Shown here: positions 12,901 through 25,230 of the stretch, piece after piece
Layout: each line of letters opens with the position of its first letter
How positions within the stretch are numbered: the first letter of the stretch is position 1
Source: Paramecium pentaurelia
Lineage: Eukaryota; Ciliophora; Oligohymenophorea; Peniculida; Parameciidae
Direction of reading: 5' to 3'
Assembly (NCBI GenBank): GCA_905183005.1
Contig: CAJJDO010000128.1
Span: 269,166 to 333,165, forward strand
DNA: 64,000 bases
Translations under genes and position numbers: made by a program
The notes under the pieces: generated by a model
What the model was told of the DNA's origin: nothing
The model's database searches: none
Seen by the model: the letters and a program-made list of their open reading frames with translations, nothing else

Positions 12901-13555
12901 ATTAAATGTGCTTGATAAAGTCAATCTAGAAGAAGCTAAACTTAAAATGGAATTATTGTAAACATATCAGAGGATTTAAAGAAAAGATTACATTCAATAA
13001 TGTAGAAATGTATATATATAATAATTCTTTCTCTTAGTATTTTTAAGCACTTTGTGATTTTAAATAAAAGAATAAGGTTTTAATAGGAACTGAAAGAATT
13101 AAAATGATGACTAAATTGGGTTCAGATGAAGTTAAGTAATTGAAATAGAAGGATGAACTTGAGTATAGAATTATAGCATAAAAACGAGAGATTAATATGA
13201 AAAGAAGTAAAATAAAATTATATAGTTTTTAGTAAGAATATTTGATAGTGCTCTTAAAGAGAATATTTTTGAGAAAATAAAAGCATTTCAATAAGATAAC
13301 TATCCCTTTTAATTATTAACTTATAAATTAGTTGTAGCTTATAGTAAAATTGAACCTCCTAAATTAACAATGGAACTTAGCTATAAAGAATGGGTTCGCT
13401 TATTTAAGAACTATCATACAGATTTTAAAATTAGATTACAATCAATAATGAGTGAAGCCAGAAGAGCAGCTGCCTATAAAGCAAAATAAATTAAAAGATC
13501 TACAACTATCAAATCAAAGTCTATCCAATCTAAAAAGGCAATTGATATAGTTTGA
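9920..13555 (+). CDS. RCC1-repeat protein with IQ motif, 1168 aa
   Basis: Six exons; introns 9930-9955, 10020-10045 (ends AAG), 10174-10196, 13010-13037 and 13208-13233 leave 1169 codons with stop. Residues about 1-370 form RCC1 beta-propeller blades with repeated W-x-G motifs (MWAFGASNEGQLGL, RVWSWGSQSDGKLGY, DIYGWGKGPF, LYVWGLNNNNCLG). The remaining ~800 residues are charged, largely helical or coiled coil, with one IQ-type calmodulin-binding motif (IIQKAVRRRNIIK) and a very basic neighbourhood. RCC1 propellers act in Ran nucleotide exchange or as protein-interaction platforms; the long tail with an IQ motif suggests a cytoskeletal or ciliary scaffold, not nuclear RCC1. This function is inference. 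Confidence 0.85.
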
Positions 13556-13924
13556 ATAAAATATATGTAAATATATATATATAATTCAATTAAGAATTAA
13601 GTTCCATCTTTATATTCTCTTAACTCCCTTTTTCTCATATATATATAGGTAATAAGCATAATAGCAAAATAATTGAATACAATTAATCTATGATAAATTT
13701 CATTATGATTTTGAACTTCTTTATTAATATTTTAAAAAACTGCATAAATTTATGATTCCATAAGTATAATAAATTTAGGAATACTTGGGTATAAATAGTA
13801 AAAATATAGTTTAAATGTTCTTGACAATTTTAATAAGTAATTGATTTTTATATGTTATAATAAAAATAGTATACAGAAAGTATTTATTAAAAAATATCTA
13901 GTATATTTATATTAATATTGAAAA
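13556..13924. other. intergenic, nothing seen
   Basis: AT-rich spacer; a TA-rich patch around 13567-13586 and another at 13637-13648. No open frame worth reporting. Confidence 0.5.
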
Positions 13925-14671
13925 ATGAAAGGACCTAAATATGTAGAAACCAACTTCCAGTTATTATTATCAAGAAGATTGGAATACAATAAACATATAA
14001 ATCAAATAAAGAATGCAAAATGTAATCCAATGTTAGAGAAAAGAGTAACTTATTTTTATTTAATTAGTCTTTATCATAATAATAGTCCTTTTTTAAATAG
14101 TTGGAGTAAAATTGGAAGTAGGCTAATTTAAAAAGAGAATAAATGAAATATGAAGATATAGTTAAGTTAAATACAAGAATGCTATTAAAAGTGGCTAATG
14201 CTAAGGAGGACCAATTATTATCATAAAGTAATTATAAAAACTAAAGAAAAAGATTCATAAAAAGGTAGAATTGACTCAGCAAGATCAAGTAAATCTTTAC
14301 ATAGTGTAATAAAGAAAACAAAGGAGAGAGAGTTATTTTAAGAAAATAAAAGATTGAAAGATAAAATTGAGAATGTGTAATCTTCAATTGCATATAATAA
14401 AATAATAGAGAATTTTAATAAGTAAATATATAACAAAATATGTAGACATTAAGGTGAACGAGATCGATTAACAAGAAACTCATATAAAAAATAGAAAAAG
14501 ATAAAAGATATGTTGGATAATCTGACATCTTAATCAAAAGCATCTCTACATTCTAAAATTAATTAAGTACCAAAATTAAGGTTGCCAAAAATCAATTAAT
14601 AGGGAGAGAGTATCAAATCATTATAATAATTAAATAAATTAAGAATAGATGGTTTCTACACAGCCAGATGA
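13925..14671 (+). CDS. coiled-coil protein, 234 aa, unknown
   Basis: Three exons; introns 14045-14067 (TAG) and a very short one, 14228-14246 (19 nt, ends AAG). Without them the frame breaks at TGA; with them 235 codons including the stop remain. The sequence is basic and rich in Q, K, N and L with heptad-like stretches (ENKRLKDKIENVQSSIAYNK), ending with a conserved-looking RIDGFYTAR. Probably a coiled-coil structural protein; no catalytic motif seen. It converges with the acyl carrier protein gene on the other strand. Confidence 0.72.
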
Positions 14672-14796
14672 AATATGTTATTATGATAAATAAACTTTTT
14701 TATTTGTAATATTGCAATATTAACTTGATTCAATTAGTTATTACCATATGGATTAATACTTATTATATAATGAATATGCATTTGATTATATGTAAA

Positions 14797-15280
14797 TCAT
14801 GCTAATGGAGCAGCATTGTTTTCTACCTTATATTATTCAACCTACTTAATGTAATTGACATAATGTCTGATTTTATTCAAGACTGGCAATGTTTCAGCTG
14901 AAATCACATAACCTAAATCCTCTTCAATCTATTATTAATAAATTACATTACTTGCATAGATAATTCAATAGAATCTAAACTATCTAAACCATGTTGTTCC
15001 AATTCAGAATCCAAAGTGATAGCTGACTGCCAAGATATATAACAAGTATTACTTTATTGGTTGTTCTATAATAATTTTTGACTAAGGTAAGAACATATCC
15101 CTCAATATCTTATGACTTCTTCAATTGTAAAAAATTCTTAGTGATTAATTGTCCATCCTTATAAACTTAGATTGGTTTGGCTTGTTGTGGTTTGCTCTAT
15201 GTTGTAGCTGGAGTCTTATCAGCTGCAAATGTATAGAGGGGTCTCATATTTAGCATTCTGAATACTTTGATCATATTCAT
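14797..15280 (-). CDS. acyl carrier protein, probably mitochondrial, 144 aa
   Basis: Three exons; introns 15027-15052 (CAG) and 14929-14951 (TAG) give 145 codons with stop. The last ~75 residues are a standard ACP fold with the phosphopantetheine site GLDSLDSIEL, Ser at the second S of DSL. The N-terminal ~70 residues (start MNMIKVFRMLNMRPLYTFA) look like a mitochondrial presequence and linker. ACP carries growing acyl chains in type II fatty acid synthesis, supplies octanoate for lipoate, and is a complex I partner. A second ACP gene lies at 23981-24452. The linker is longer than usual for the family. Confidence 0.88.
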
Positions 15281-15625
15281 TTATTTTAAATATTATATTT
15301 GAAATAAAATATATTATTGATTTCTATTCCATTCATCTTTTTTGTATATTAAATAATGATCTCTTTATTACAAATTTTCTATTATTTATTTAATGTTCTT
15401 ATTCTCTTTTTTAAATAAAATGATGCAGATTTAGTTTTTGATCTTATTTAGATTTATTTAAATAATCTTGTTTATCAAAAATCTTTTAGATGTTTTTGAT
15501 TGCAATATAGATATGAATATTGATTTCATTATTTAAGTTATCAATATTATTATAATTAGATAACAAAATGAGATTAATTGATTTTATTACTATTAATCAA
15601 ATAAAATTTATTATATATTTTTACA
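15281..15625. other. intergenic between divergent genes
   Basis: AT-rich shared upstream region of the ACP gene (minus) and the coiled-coil gene (plus). It must hold both promoters, but no specific element is recognisable by eye. Confidence 0.45.
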
Positions 15626-18493
15626 ATGAAAAGTGAATCCTAATCATATGCATCATATTCAAGGAATTTAAATAAAGATCCTTAATAATAAAGTTATCAT
15701 TCAGCAACATTCTAAACTCTATAAACATCACAAAGAAATTACATCTTAGAACAGACATAAAATGTAAATGATGAAGAAAAACGATTATTACAAAAACGAA
15801 TTGAGGATTTAGAATTTTAATTGAAAAATTTATCACAAAAACCAATTCTTTATGAATAAGAAATAGCCAGATCAACAATCTAAAGAGAAACATTATAAAC
15901 TGATTTTGGAAGTGCTAATCAAACTATTAGATAATTATAATCCAAAATTTCTGATTTAGAGGTATCTAGTTAAATACGATTATCTCAACAGAATGAAGTT
16001 AGTAAACGATAGATTCTTGATTTGGAAGACAGATTACAAAAATTATAAATACAATGTGATTCTTAGGTTATCTAAATAAATTAATTACAAAGAGACAAGG
16101 TAAGTCTTGCATCTTAATGTCAAGCTTTGTAAGATCAAATAGGTAGTTCTAAATTGAATTATAAACAGGAGATATCTGAAGGTGAATTAAGATACACTAA
16201 AGATAGTCAACGATTATCATTAATTGTGAATGAAAAATAAGTCAATATATAATAATTAGAATTAAGATATCAATAATTAAATGATTAATTTTAAATGTTA
16301 TAAAGGAAATATGATTAAGATACTTCATCTCTTAAAGTTTAATGTAATGATGCTGAAGATAGATATAGAAGATTATAATAATAATTTGATTAATAAACTA
16401 TTTTAGTGAATACAATAAATATAGAAAAATAGAATTTGGCAGTTTAATTGGATAAATTGTAATCAGAATCTAATACATAAATTTATAATTATTAATCAAC
16501 AATCAAAACAAATGAATCTAAATTCATTAGAGATTAATAATAATTTTAAACTTAATTAAATGAAAAAATATAATAAATTAATGATTTAGAGAAAAAAAAT
16601 AGATAATAATTAGATTAATTCTTTTAATTATAATAATTATATGATAAGGATACATAGGCATTGAATTATAGAATTTAAGATCTTGAAGATAAATTAAATA
16701 AATTATCAAGATCATTTGATTTATAGACTAATGAACTTAATTAGATTTATTCTGATAAGGAAAGAATTGAGAGATAATATTTGAAGTTGTAAGATGAAAT
16801 TAATACTCAAAAACTTAGATACAATTAAGAAATTACTAAAACTGATGAATTATCATCAAAAGAAAGATCATGGTTTTAAGTTTAATTGAATGATAGATAA
16901 TAAACTATTACTGAATTAGAATTAAAAGTAAAATAACTTAGTGAACAATTATAAACAATATAAAGAAGAACTGACAATGATATTTTAATATTCTAAAAAT
17001 AAATAACAGAATTATCAGATAGATTAAGAAATTAATAAGAATAATTAGATCTTAAAAATAATTAATATATTTAATTAAATAAAGAAAAGAATCTTATTAT
17101 TAATTAATTTGAATAATTATAATAAGAATTTAATGATTATAGAAGAATATATGAAAATGATGTATCAAAATTAAATAGAGATAATTAAAGAATCACAAGT
17201 AATGTAAATGAAAAAACATAATCTTATATTTAATTAGAAGGAAAGTATTAATTATTGAATGAAGAATTCTAAGCATTATAAGTTAGATTTGAAAAAGAAA
17301 CTAATAATTATACAATGAGAATGAAAGAATTAGAAGAAGATTTATCTATTATGATTGAAAATTATAGAAGAGAATAAAATGTAAATTTATTTATTTATTT
17401 ATTATAGATTAATAGAGATTGGGAACAATAAGTAATTAGATTGAAATAATAAATTAAATATTCAGTAGATGAAACTAGAATATCTACAGAAAAAACATTA
17501 ATTGAAAAATATGAAAATTTGACTAGTGAATAAAAATAAGAATTTGATATCATTTTTAGTAAATTAAATTAAGATAAAAATGAATTGAGAATATAATTGA
17601 ATTAAAAAGTAGATTAAATTAGAGCATTGGAAAATTAAATTACATAATTAAATTTATAGAATACTAAAAATTTAACATTAATTTCTGAATTGGAATCAGC
17701 CAATTAATCATTAAAATATTAAGTTAATGAATAAGAATAAAAAATTAAGACTCTTATCATGTAAGAATTTGATTCTTTGGTATATTAATATAATTAATTA
17801 TTTTTAGAGAGATAAATCTGCTGATTAAATGATCAGAAATTTGATGGCAGAAATTAAAGCTTTATAAAATAAATTAAAGAAATATGAAGTTTATATGAAA
17901 AATATTGATGAATAAAAACTCTAAGAATAATTTTAAAATGAATCTAATCTTGGTAGAAGTAGTTATGTAATTGAATAAAGAGTAACAACTGGATCAAGTA
18001 TTATTGGTTAAGGAGGTACATCTTAAGTTAATAATGGTAAGATTTAATAATTAGAATCATCTCTAAAAATATCTTAGTAGAAAGAGAGGGAATTATAGAA
18101 TTAAATTAATTAATTGAGTTCTTAATTAAATCAATAAGCACCTAATTCTTAAAGAAATTCATTTATTAATAATCAAAATAATGATAATGGATAGAATTAA
18201 TTAAATGAAAAGATTAAAAATTAAGAAAGGGAAATCCTAGAATTAAAATCAAGAATCTAAACGACTTCATAAACAAGAGTAGATACTAGATATGAATAAT
18301 CATAATTAGATGAAAAAAATAAAAGAATTATTGAATTAGAAAATAAATGTGCCCTTTTGGCTAATGAAAATTCAAGATTGAATTTAATGAGAGTAAATTA
18401 TATTTTTTATTTCTCTAGAGCAAAGTTATTTCTGCCCAATAAAATCAACCTTATGAATCTTAAAGCAATAATGGATCATAAAGATATTATTGA
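15626..18493 (+). CDS. long coiled-coil protein, 928 aa
   Basis: Four exons; introns 17381-17407, 17780-17807 and 18393-18418 leave 929 codons with stop. Almost the whole protein is heptad-repeat coiled coil, rich in Q, L, E, N and K, broken only by a short N-terminal polar region (~60 residues) and a Ser/Gly-rich hinge near residue 740 (IGQGGTSQVNNG). Such proteins in Paramecium are usually basal-body, cortical or ciliary structural components (SMC/myosin-tail-like). I see no motor head, no transmembrane segment and no zinc finger. Glutamine codons here are mostly TAA, so a standard-code reading would show only stop codons. Confidence 0.85.
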
Positions 18494-19282
18494 TAAACTT
18501 TATGATTATTATAGGTTTAAATATATATATATATATCAATGTAAAATGCTTCTAATTATATTTATAAAATTAAAATACAATTTCAAATAAATCTAAAGGT
18601 ATTATATAACATAAGAAAATGAGAAGATTCATAATTCTCTTTAAATAAAAATACTATAATATATTTACTAATAATCTACAAAAAAAATTTAGTAGTTAAC
18701 AGATCAAAATCAATCTTAAATAAATTTAATCAACTCTTTTGGATATTCTTGTTGTAAAAATTAAAAAATCCTTTGCATAACTTAAGATCATTAAGTTAAA
18801 TACTTTTTTAATATTAATTTTTTTTTGAGACATCAATTTCTTTATACAACTTGATATCTTTCTCTGGTTTTCTATACTATTTTGAATTAAAATCATTTAC
18901 AGATTAACTGTAAGTTTTCATTATGATGATACATAATGCCTCTCTTAATCTAAAACAATGAACTATGCAATCTTTTATTTTGATAAAATAGAATTTAATA
19001 GAAAATGTAAAAATTTATTTTGAAATTATATGCATAAAATAAAATGTATATTCATAAAATATATTTAATATTTTAAAAGATAATGAATTTATAATTAATA
19101 AATCAATAATAAATAAGTTGAATTATATTTATTAAAAGTATATTGATCATAATATTATTTCTATGTCTAAATGGATTAGAATTGGTCATACAAATATTAA
19201 ATAAATAATTACTAAATTAGATTGATGTTATTTAATTAGAATATTATTTTATAATTATTATAATTTATATAATATTTTATAT
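18494..19282. other. 790-bp gene-poor stretch
   Basis: Very AT-rich, with several T and A runs. No frame longer than about 50 codons looks coding on either strand, and no repeat is shared with the rest of the window that I could see. It may be a decayed spacer. Confidence 0.4.
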
Positions 19283-20791
19283 ATGAGACCATAAACATCT
19301 GAGACATTTGTACGTGAATTTCTCGACGTTTAAATGAGACCAAAAACTGCAAAATTAATGACATCAACATAATTAAGGAATTTGAGTGCAAAAACATCTA
19401 AACCTAATTTTGAATTTACTACTAAGCCATAGGTGGAAGTTCACTATTAAAAGTTTATACCTAGGAATTTTGGAGTACTCTGTGATCAGTATTTATTGCA
19501 TATTGATATTAGAGGTTATTATGAAAGCAATAAATAAATATAACTGTAGAAGTTTGGAAGATCATAAAATAGTGGTACAACTTAAAAAACCAAGATTAAT
19601 CAAAGCAATTAATAATAATAACAACAAGTAAAGAAACCTCAAGTATACAAATTAATTGAAATTGACTCAAGATAAAGATAAGATCCAGAAAGTATAACTG
19701 AGAGGGAAAAAGAATTGAAATATAAGAGATAACTATTATAAATCATAAATGATGATGTGTAACCACTTGGAGAAATATATAAAACATTTAATAAAGGCAA
19801 TCATGTTATAATAGCTAAATTAACGTAAGTTATTTATAAATCTATAGACCAATGATATTGAGAAAAAGAAAAGTTAAAAAAGAACACAATCCTTTAACCT
19901 TAAATTGGAATCAAACTAAGAAGCTATTACTTGTAAAAGATTTGACAAATTATATTATTGAAAGTACTTATCTTAATCTAAATAGATATGACATATTAAA
20001 ATAAAAAGATTTAATTAAATGTTTATGCTATAAGTGGATCTGAATTTATTGATGAAATCTAAAAACCAAAAGATATTGAATTTGTATTGGAATAAAGAAG
20101 ATTTACTTGTATAATGCCTAAATTGATCATATATTGTGATGACATTAATAAACATGCAACTATTCCATTAACAAATTTAAAAATGTCATAACTACTTCAA
20201 TCTAATTTTCAAGAAATTGATAATTATGTATTTAATATTATTAATATTTAGATGTCTGAAATTGATGAATTATCTAATTTTGTTATCCCATAAAAAAAGT
20301 TTCCAGTATCAATTCTACCAGGTAAATTGACTAAAAAAGAAAAAATAATAAAGAAAATTGTATATCATGAAGAATCCTATTATCAAATTGCATTCATACC
20401 ACCATCAATAGTAGTTTCTAATAATATTAAATAAATTGGTTAATATCATTTCTCAATAGCTGATTTGGAGTGTTTAGCTAGTTTTTGTTTTAAGAATCCT
20501 ATTCAAAGCTTTATTAAAAATTATATTGAAATCATCACTCTTACTCCAACTAGAGCATCAGTCAAAGTAAACATACCAGAATAGTATGATGTTGTAGCAG
20601 GACAATAAGGATTAGCATGTTCAGAAAATGGCTTTTTATTGAATTAAACTATTGAGTCTGAATTTAAGATTGTCTATACTCCTGCATCACTAGAGTTTTA
20701 CAATCCAACAACCCTAGACAAATAAGTTAGAATCATTGAAGAAAAGGAACTGCAATAAATCATTGATTTAGACTTTAATTTTACATTATGA
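19283..20791 (+). CDS. unknown ciliate protein, 487 aa
   Basis: Three exons; introns 19825-19847 and 19964-19985 (both TAG) leave 488 codons with stop. N-terminal ~180 residues are polar and basic with Gln runs; residues about 180-487 look globular, with alternating beta-like hydrophobic stretches (PKLIIYCDDINKHATIPLTN, IEIITLTPTRASVKVNIP, FKIVYTPASLEFYNPTTLD). The regular beta pattern suggests an immunoglobulin- or C2-like fold, but no signature residues confirm this. No transmembrane segment. It converges with the Nudix gene, leaving only 6 bp between their stop codons. Confidence 0.7.
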
Positions 20792-20797
20792 ATTATA

Positions 20798-21350
20798 TCA
20801 TTTTTATTTTATTTCCTTTATGGTAAATGGTTTAGCCATTTATACATTTGCTCCTTCTTTACTAAGAGTACATAATGGCATAATATTTCCTCCTTATTCA
20901 ATATAATTAGCCCATTATTGTAATTCTAATCCTCTCCAACCTTCTTCGGTCTTTCCCAATTCATGTAGTTTATCATAATCCACCCATGTAGCCATTTCAG
21001 ATTCTATTTAAAATTAATTACAATTATTTAATACCTTTGTCTGCTATTTTCTTAGGCACTTAATTTTAATCAGTTGGCTCTGCATAATAAACTATTTTAA
21101 TTCTCATAAAACAACTAAATTGATCAATGTCTTATTCAACTCTTAACACTCCTTTCAAAGTTACATTAATTCCTGCTTCTTCAAGAGTTTCTCTTAAAGC
21201 TGCCTTTTCAAATTATTCTCCAGGATCAACTCTACCTCCTGGTAACCACCATCCTCTATTTTTTGTTTCTAAAACAGCTAAATATTAGTTATTTTTATTT
21301 CTAACTACTATTAACACTATTCCTATTCTATCAAAAAATTACTTTTACAT
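20798..21350 (-). CDS. Nudix hydrolase, at least 173 aa
   Basis: The Nudix box is complete: GGRVDPGEQFEKAALRETLE followed by EAG, fitting G-x5-E-x7-R-E-x2-E-E-x-G, which binds Mg2+ and cleaves nucleoside diphosphates linked to another moiety. The strand before it reads RNKNNQYLAVLETKNRGWWL, as in MutT-like proteins. One intron (21005-21035, TAG) leads to a C-terminus resembling an adaptor helix. I used ATG 21348-21350; the frame stays open about 50 codons further upstream with protein-like sequence but no ATG, so the true start may lie beyond an unrecognised intron. Substrate cannot be told from sequence. Confidence 0.85.
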
Positions 21351-21740
21351 TTATAATGCTTTTGATTATTTAAATGTTAATTCTTTTCTTTTAATATTTT
21401 ATAATTTACTGTTTAACTCTGAGATACTAATATCATATGAGCATAACTCAATTGTAAATTTACAATAATTATAAAGTGCTTTAATAGAAATATATTATTT
21501 ATGGATTATATATATAAATTAGTGATTCAATAATAATTATTAATATTGTACTTAAGAATTGGGATGTTGTTATATATTATTAATAATATTAATTTATCAT
21601 GCGTATTATACAATTTACTATAAATATTACTCAAAATATCTTAATTAATTTATTTTGAAATATATATAAGGGCTGCAAAATATAAAGATTTTTTGTAATA
21701 TAAAAATACATCATTTTTTTAAACAATTCTAATTCCTTAT
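21351..21740. other. intergenic / possible 5' exon of Nudix gene
   Basis: The half nearest the Nudix gene is open in its frame up to about 21510 and may hold a missed first exon. The rest is AT-rich spacer shared with the divergent enzyme gene at 21741. Confidence 0.4.
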
Positions 21741-23323
21741 ATGTAATTGATCAATCGTGACTTTTATCAATTTAGTAAAAAAGTTAATCTTCCAAAAACA
21801 ATCGGAGTATTAGGATACGGTGCAATTGGAAAAGCCTTTACAGAAATATTATTAAAGTAACATCCATGTAAATTCCTCTATTAATTTGGTTAGAAGCTAA
21901 TATTGTAATTCTTGACAAGCATGATGCTTTTTTTCCAAAAGAAAAGAGATTTAAGACAATAATATATAAATAAACCAGAGATAACCTAACACAAACACTA
22001 GATGTAATGGGGTAAATCAATAATATAATATTAATAAGCTTATAATAAGGAGATACACTAGTAGATTTGTCGACAAATATTGGGTTTCAAGAGATTTGGA
22101 CACTTTGTGCTTAGAAAGGAGTTCAATATCTAAATACAGCATTAGAAGTTTGGGAAGACAGTGAAGATGCTAATTCATGTCCATAGAATGCAGACGAAGC
22201 ATATAAATTGACATTAGGTTATATCAAAGATAATGCTAAAAAATCACCATTTTGGTTGAAAGTAAAAGTTTAATATCAAATTAAGGGTCCAACTGCATTG
22301 TTAGAAACTGGATTCAATCCAGGAATAGTATCTCATTGTGTTAAAAGAGGTTTAGAAGATTGTGCTAAGCATTATATAGAGAATTCATTAAGAGATTATA
22401 ATTTAAATGATTTAAGAAGGTATCTGAATTAGAAGAACCATTCTAAATTAGCATAAGCACTTGGAGTACATACAATTCATTGTTCTGAAACTGACAATTA
22501 GTTAATGTCTGAAATTCCTAAAGATGTCAAGACAAAGTTCTATAATACATGGTCATGCAGAGGATTCCTTACAGAAGGATTAGTACCTATTTAAGTAGCC
22601 AGAGGTTCACATGAAGATACTCATATTCCAAATTGTTATACAATAAGGGATGGAAAAACTATAGTCTCAAAAATACCATCTGTTAATATATGGGCAAAGA
22701 GTTGGGTACCTAATGAAGATATTACAGGTATATTCATTATTATCTAAAGTTTAGGGGTTTTAATTCCTCATGGTGAAGCTTATTCTATTTAAGATTATTT
22801 GAGTGATCCAGAGACAGGATACTCACCATCACAATATTATGTTTATGATTATAATCCATTAGCTAAAGAGTTCATTAGAAACTTACCACTAGATGCTACC
22901 ATAGAGAATACTCATCCAGATATGGAAGTTATTCATCCGATGAATTATCCTTCATTGAAAGGTTGGGATAAAGTAGGAGCTCTATTGATTATGAAAAATA
23001 ATAGAGCTTGGTGGACTGGCAGTATTATGGATGAAATTGATAGTTCTAAAATTTATAATGGAATGTTTGGTCCAACAGTCTTATAAGTAGTGGCAGGAGT
23101 ATATGGAGGATTTTTGTGGACTTGTTAACATCAAAATATAGGTGCCCACTTTTCTGAAGATGTTGATACTGATGATCTTATTCGAATTGTAATAATTTAT
23201 TTATTTTAACATTTCTAGAGTGAACATCTAATGGGTAGATTTATATCGATTCCAGTTGATCTCACCAAAACTAAGATTAAGGATTGTTACAAATTGTAAA
23301 GTTTTCTATGCCAATAAATTTGA
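21741..23323 (+). CDS. homospermidine synthase-like NAD(P) enzyme
   Basis: Saccharopine-dehydrogenase-fold enzyme most similar to bacterial-type homospermidine synthase, which joins aminobutyl groups of putrescine (or spermidine) into homospermidine. Seen: a Rossmann motif near the N-terminus (IGVLGYGAIGKAF), GDTLVDLSTNIGF, then GVQYLNTALEVWED, TGFNPGIVSHCVKRGLEDCA, the diagnostic NTWSCRGFLTEGL, and GWDKVGALLIMKNNRAWWTG. Introns: 21868-21893, 22012-22038 (AAG), 22728-22754, 23189-23218, and probably 22262-22285 (AAG, in frame either way), giving 482 or 490 aa. The C-terminal 35 residues are less certain. Substrate is inferred from family motifs. Confidence 0.82.
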
Positions 23324-23363
23324 TATTACAACTATAAATAATTAATTAATTAAATATCCAAAA

Positions 23364-23940
23364 ATGAGTTTGAGCTGGCTAGTATCACCATAACTTCATA
23401 AAACCACAAATGGCTATTATATTAATCATGATAACCTCATGCTTGGTAAATTTATCCTATTATAATTAGCTGGACCATAAGATAGAAGAAGATTAATATT
23501 TTATTTTATTGCTAGTCAAACACCTGAAAAAATCACTTAAGAAGATCATAAGAAATTCATCAAAGAATAAACAATAGATGTCGACATGAGATCTGGCATA
23601 TTTTCTTTTGGTGGTATATTCTTAGCTTTAGCAACATTAAGAGAACAACAAATGATCACTTCCAGAATTACAAGCAGACCCATTTTAAATGGAATGTTCA
23701 TCTTAGGAGTTGGTAATATTGTCTTATATACTTATAGGTTTGGTCTCAGCCGCATTTTCTTTCAACTTGTCCAAAGTTTTGTTTGAACCACTTTTTGTAT
23801 AAAGAAATCAAGTGTTGTAAGAATTGGCTGAAAAGTATAATTTTTCAGTCTTTGATTTTGCCCTTGCCAAGAAAGAAGCAAGATTAAAATAATTAAGAGC
23901 AGAACTTACAAGCGATAGTAGTAATGCTGCTCATTTCTGA
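23364..23940 (+). CDS. membrane protein, 183 aa, unknown
   Basis: ATG 23364, one 25-nt intron (23713-23737), TGA 23938-23940. Two hydrophobic segments flank a basic loop: IFSFGGIFLALATL around residue 80 and FILGVGNIVSAAFSFN-type sequence around residue 115, the latter partly made by splicing. The C-terminus is a charged helix. The layout (N-terminal polar part, two helices, basic loop) would suit a small organellar inner-membrane protein, but that is speculation. It sits between the homospermidine-synthase-like gene and an acyl carrier protein gene, all on the plus strand. Confidence 0.65.
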
Positions 23941-23980
23941 AAAATAATATTGCAATATCAATAAAAATATAATTATTATA

Positions 23981-24452
23981 ATGATTAGAAAATTATTATC
24001 AAGGTCCCTATTTATTAGACCATAATTCTGCATTAATCATATGTATTATTATTCAATTTATAGACAAGATTTGATACTCAAGATTAATTTAAGAAATTTA
24101 ACAGAACAAGCATTGATAGTATTAAGTCATCTGTCAGACCATTACCATCTCCAACTGAAGAGGCAGGACTCTTCATGGAAGAAAATGAAGTAATAGAATA
24201 TATCTCTACATTATCTAGGTCGATGTAAGATTCTTGAAAGTCTTGAAATCCTTTGAGAAAATAGATGTAAAATCTGTCAATTGGGAAGGAGATTTGATTA
24301 AAGATCTAGGTTTGGATAGTCTTGAAAGAATAGCTTTGATCACTTCAATTGAGCATGAATTCACAGCTATATTTGAAGACAGAGTATTTGATAATTTGAA
24401 ATCATTGCAAGACATTAAAAAGCAGATCTTAAAAGATGATTCTGCATTTTGA
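23981..24452 (+). CDS. acyl carrier protein, second copy, 138 aa
   Basis: Three exons; introns 24043-24068 (ends AAG) and 24190-24218 (TAG) leave 139 codons with stop. The mature ACP part (last ~75 residues) has KDLGLDSLERIALITSIEHE with the phosphopantetheine Ser in DSL and the usual acidic helix II. The N-terminus starts MIRKLLSRSLFIRP, a typical amphipathic mitochondrial presequence. It differs clearly from the copy at 14797-15280 (LER rather than LDS after the attachment Ser), so this is an old duplication, not a recent one. Role as for the first copy: acyl carrier for mitochondrial fatty acid and lipoate synthesis. Confidence 0.9.
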
Positions 24453-24484
24453 ATAATATATTATTAAAAAATAAATATAAAATT

Positions 24485-25171
24485 ATGCAATAATAGTTTG
24501 AAGGTTATCTGCTTCTCCATAATATAGCAAAGCCTAAAAATATAGGCACTATTATCAGGTATTAATTCTATCAAAGATAAATAGAAATGCTGCAGCATTT
24601 AATCTAAATAAAATTTTTATGATTGGTAAACAAGGTTAAACAAAAAAGAAATTTTAAATTGCTGATGGATTTTCTTTTTTTGGTAATCATGGAACTTTTG
24701 AATAAATGAATTTTCATCTTTTTACTAATTTAAAAGAAGCAAAAGATTATTTTGTACAAAACAATATATTTGTTTGTGGTGTTGAAATTGGTGAAGGCTC
24801 TTAAAATATTGTCACAAATCCTTTTAAGGGTAATACAGTCTTCTTTCTTGGAAATGAAGTAAATAAATAAAAAAACCAATAAAATAGGGTACAGGGTTGA
24901 TACCAGAACATAAAGCTATTTGTGATCATTTTGTGTATATTCCTTAATACACTTAAAAAACTGCTAGTCTAAATGTTGGTGTTGCATCAGGAATAATATT
25001 TCATCATTTTGCATGTAAATATTTAATAAATTTACTTTAGTATGGGCAGGATTCTAAGAATAATAGGTAGAAGGGGAGAAATTCTTAGATCCAGAAAAAT
25101 AAAAAGAGGAAAGAGAAAAAAAGAAATAAGAGATGATTGAATAGGGTAGAGAAAGAAAGAAATAAAAAATA

Positions 25172-25230
<59 letters not shown>

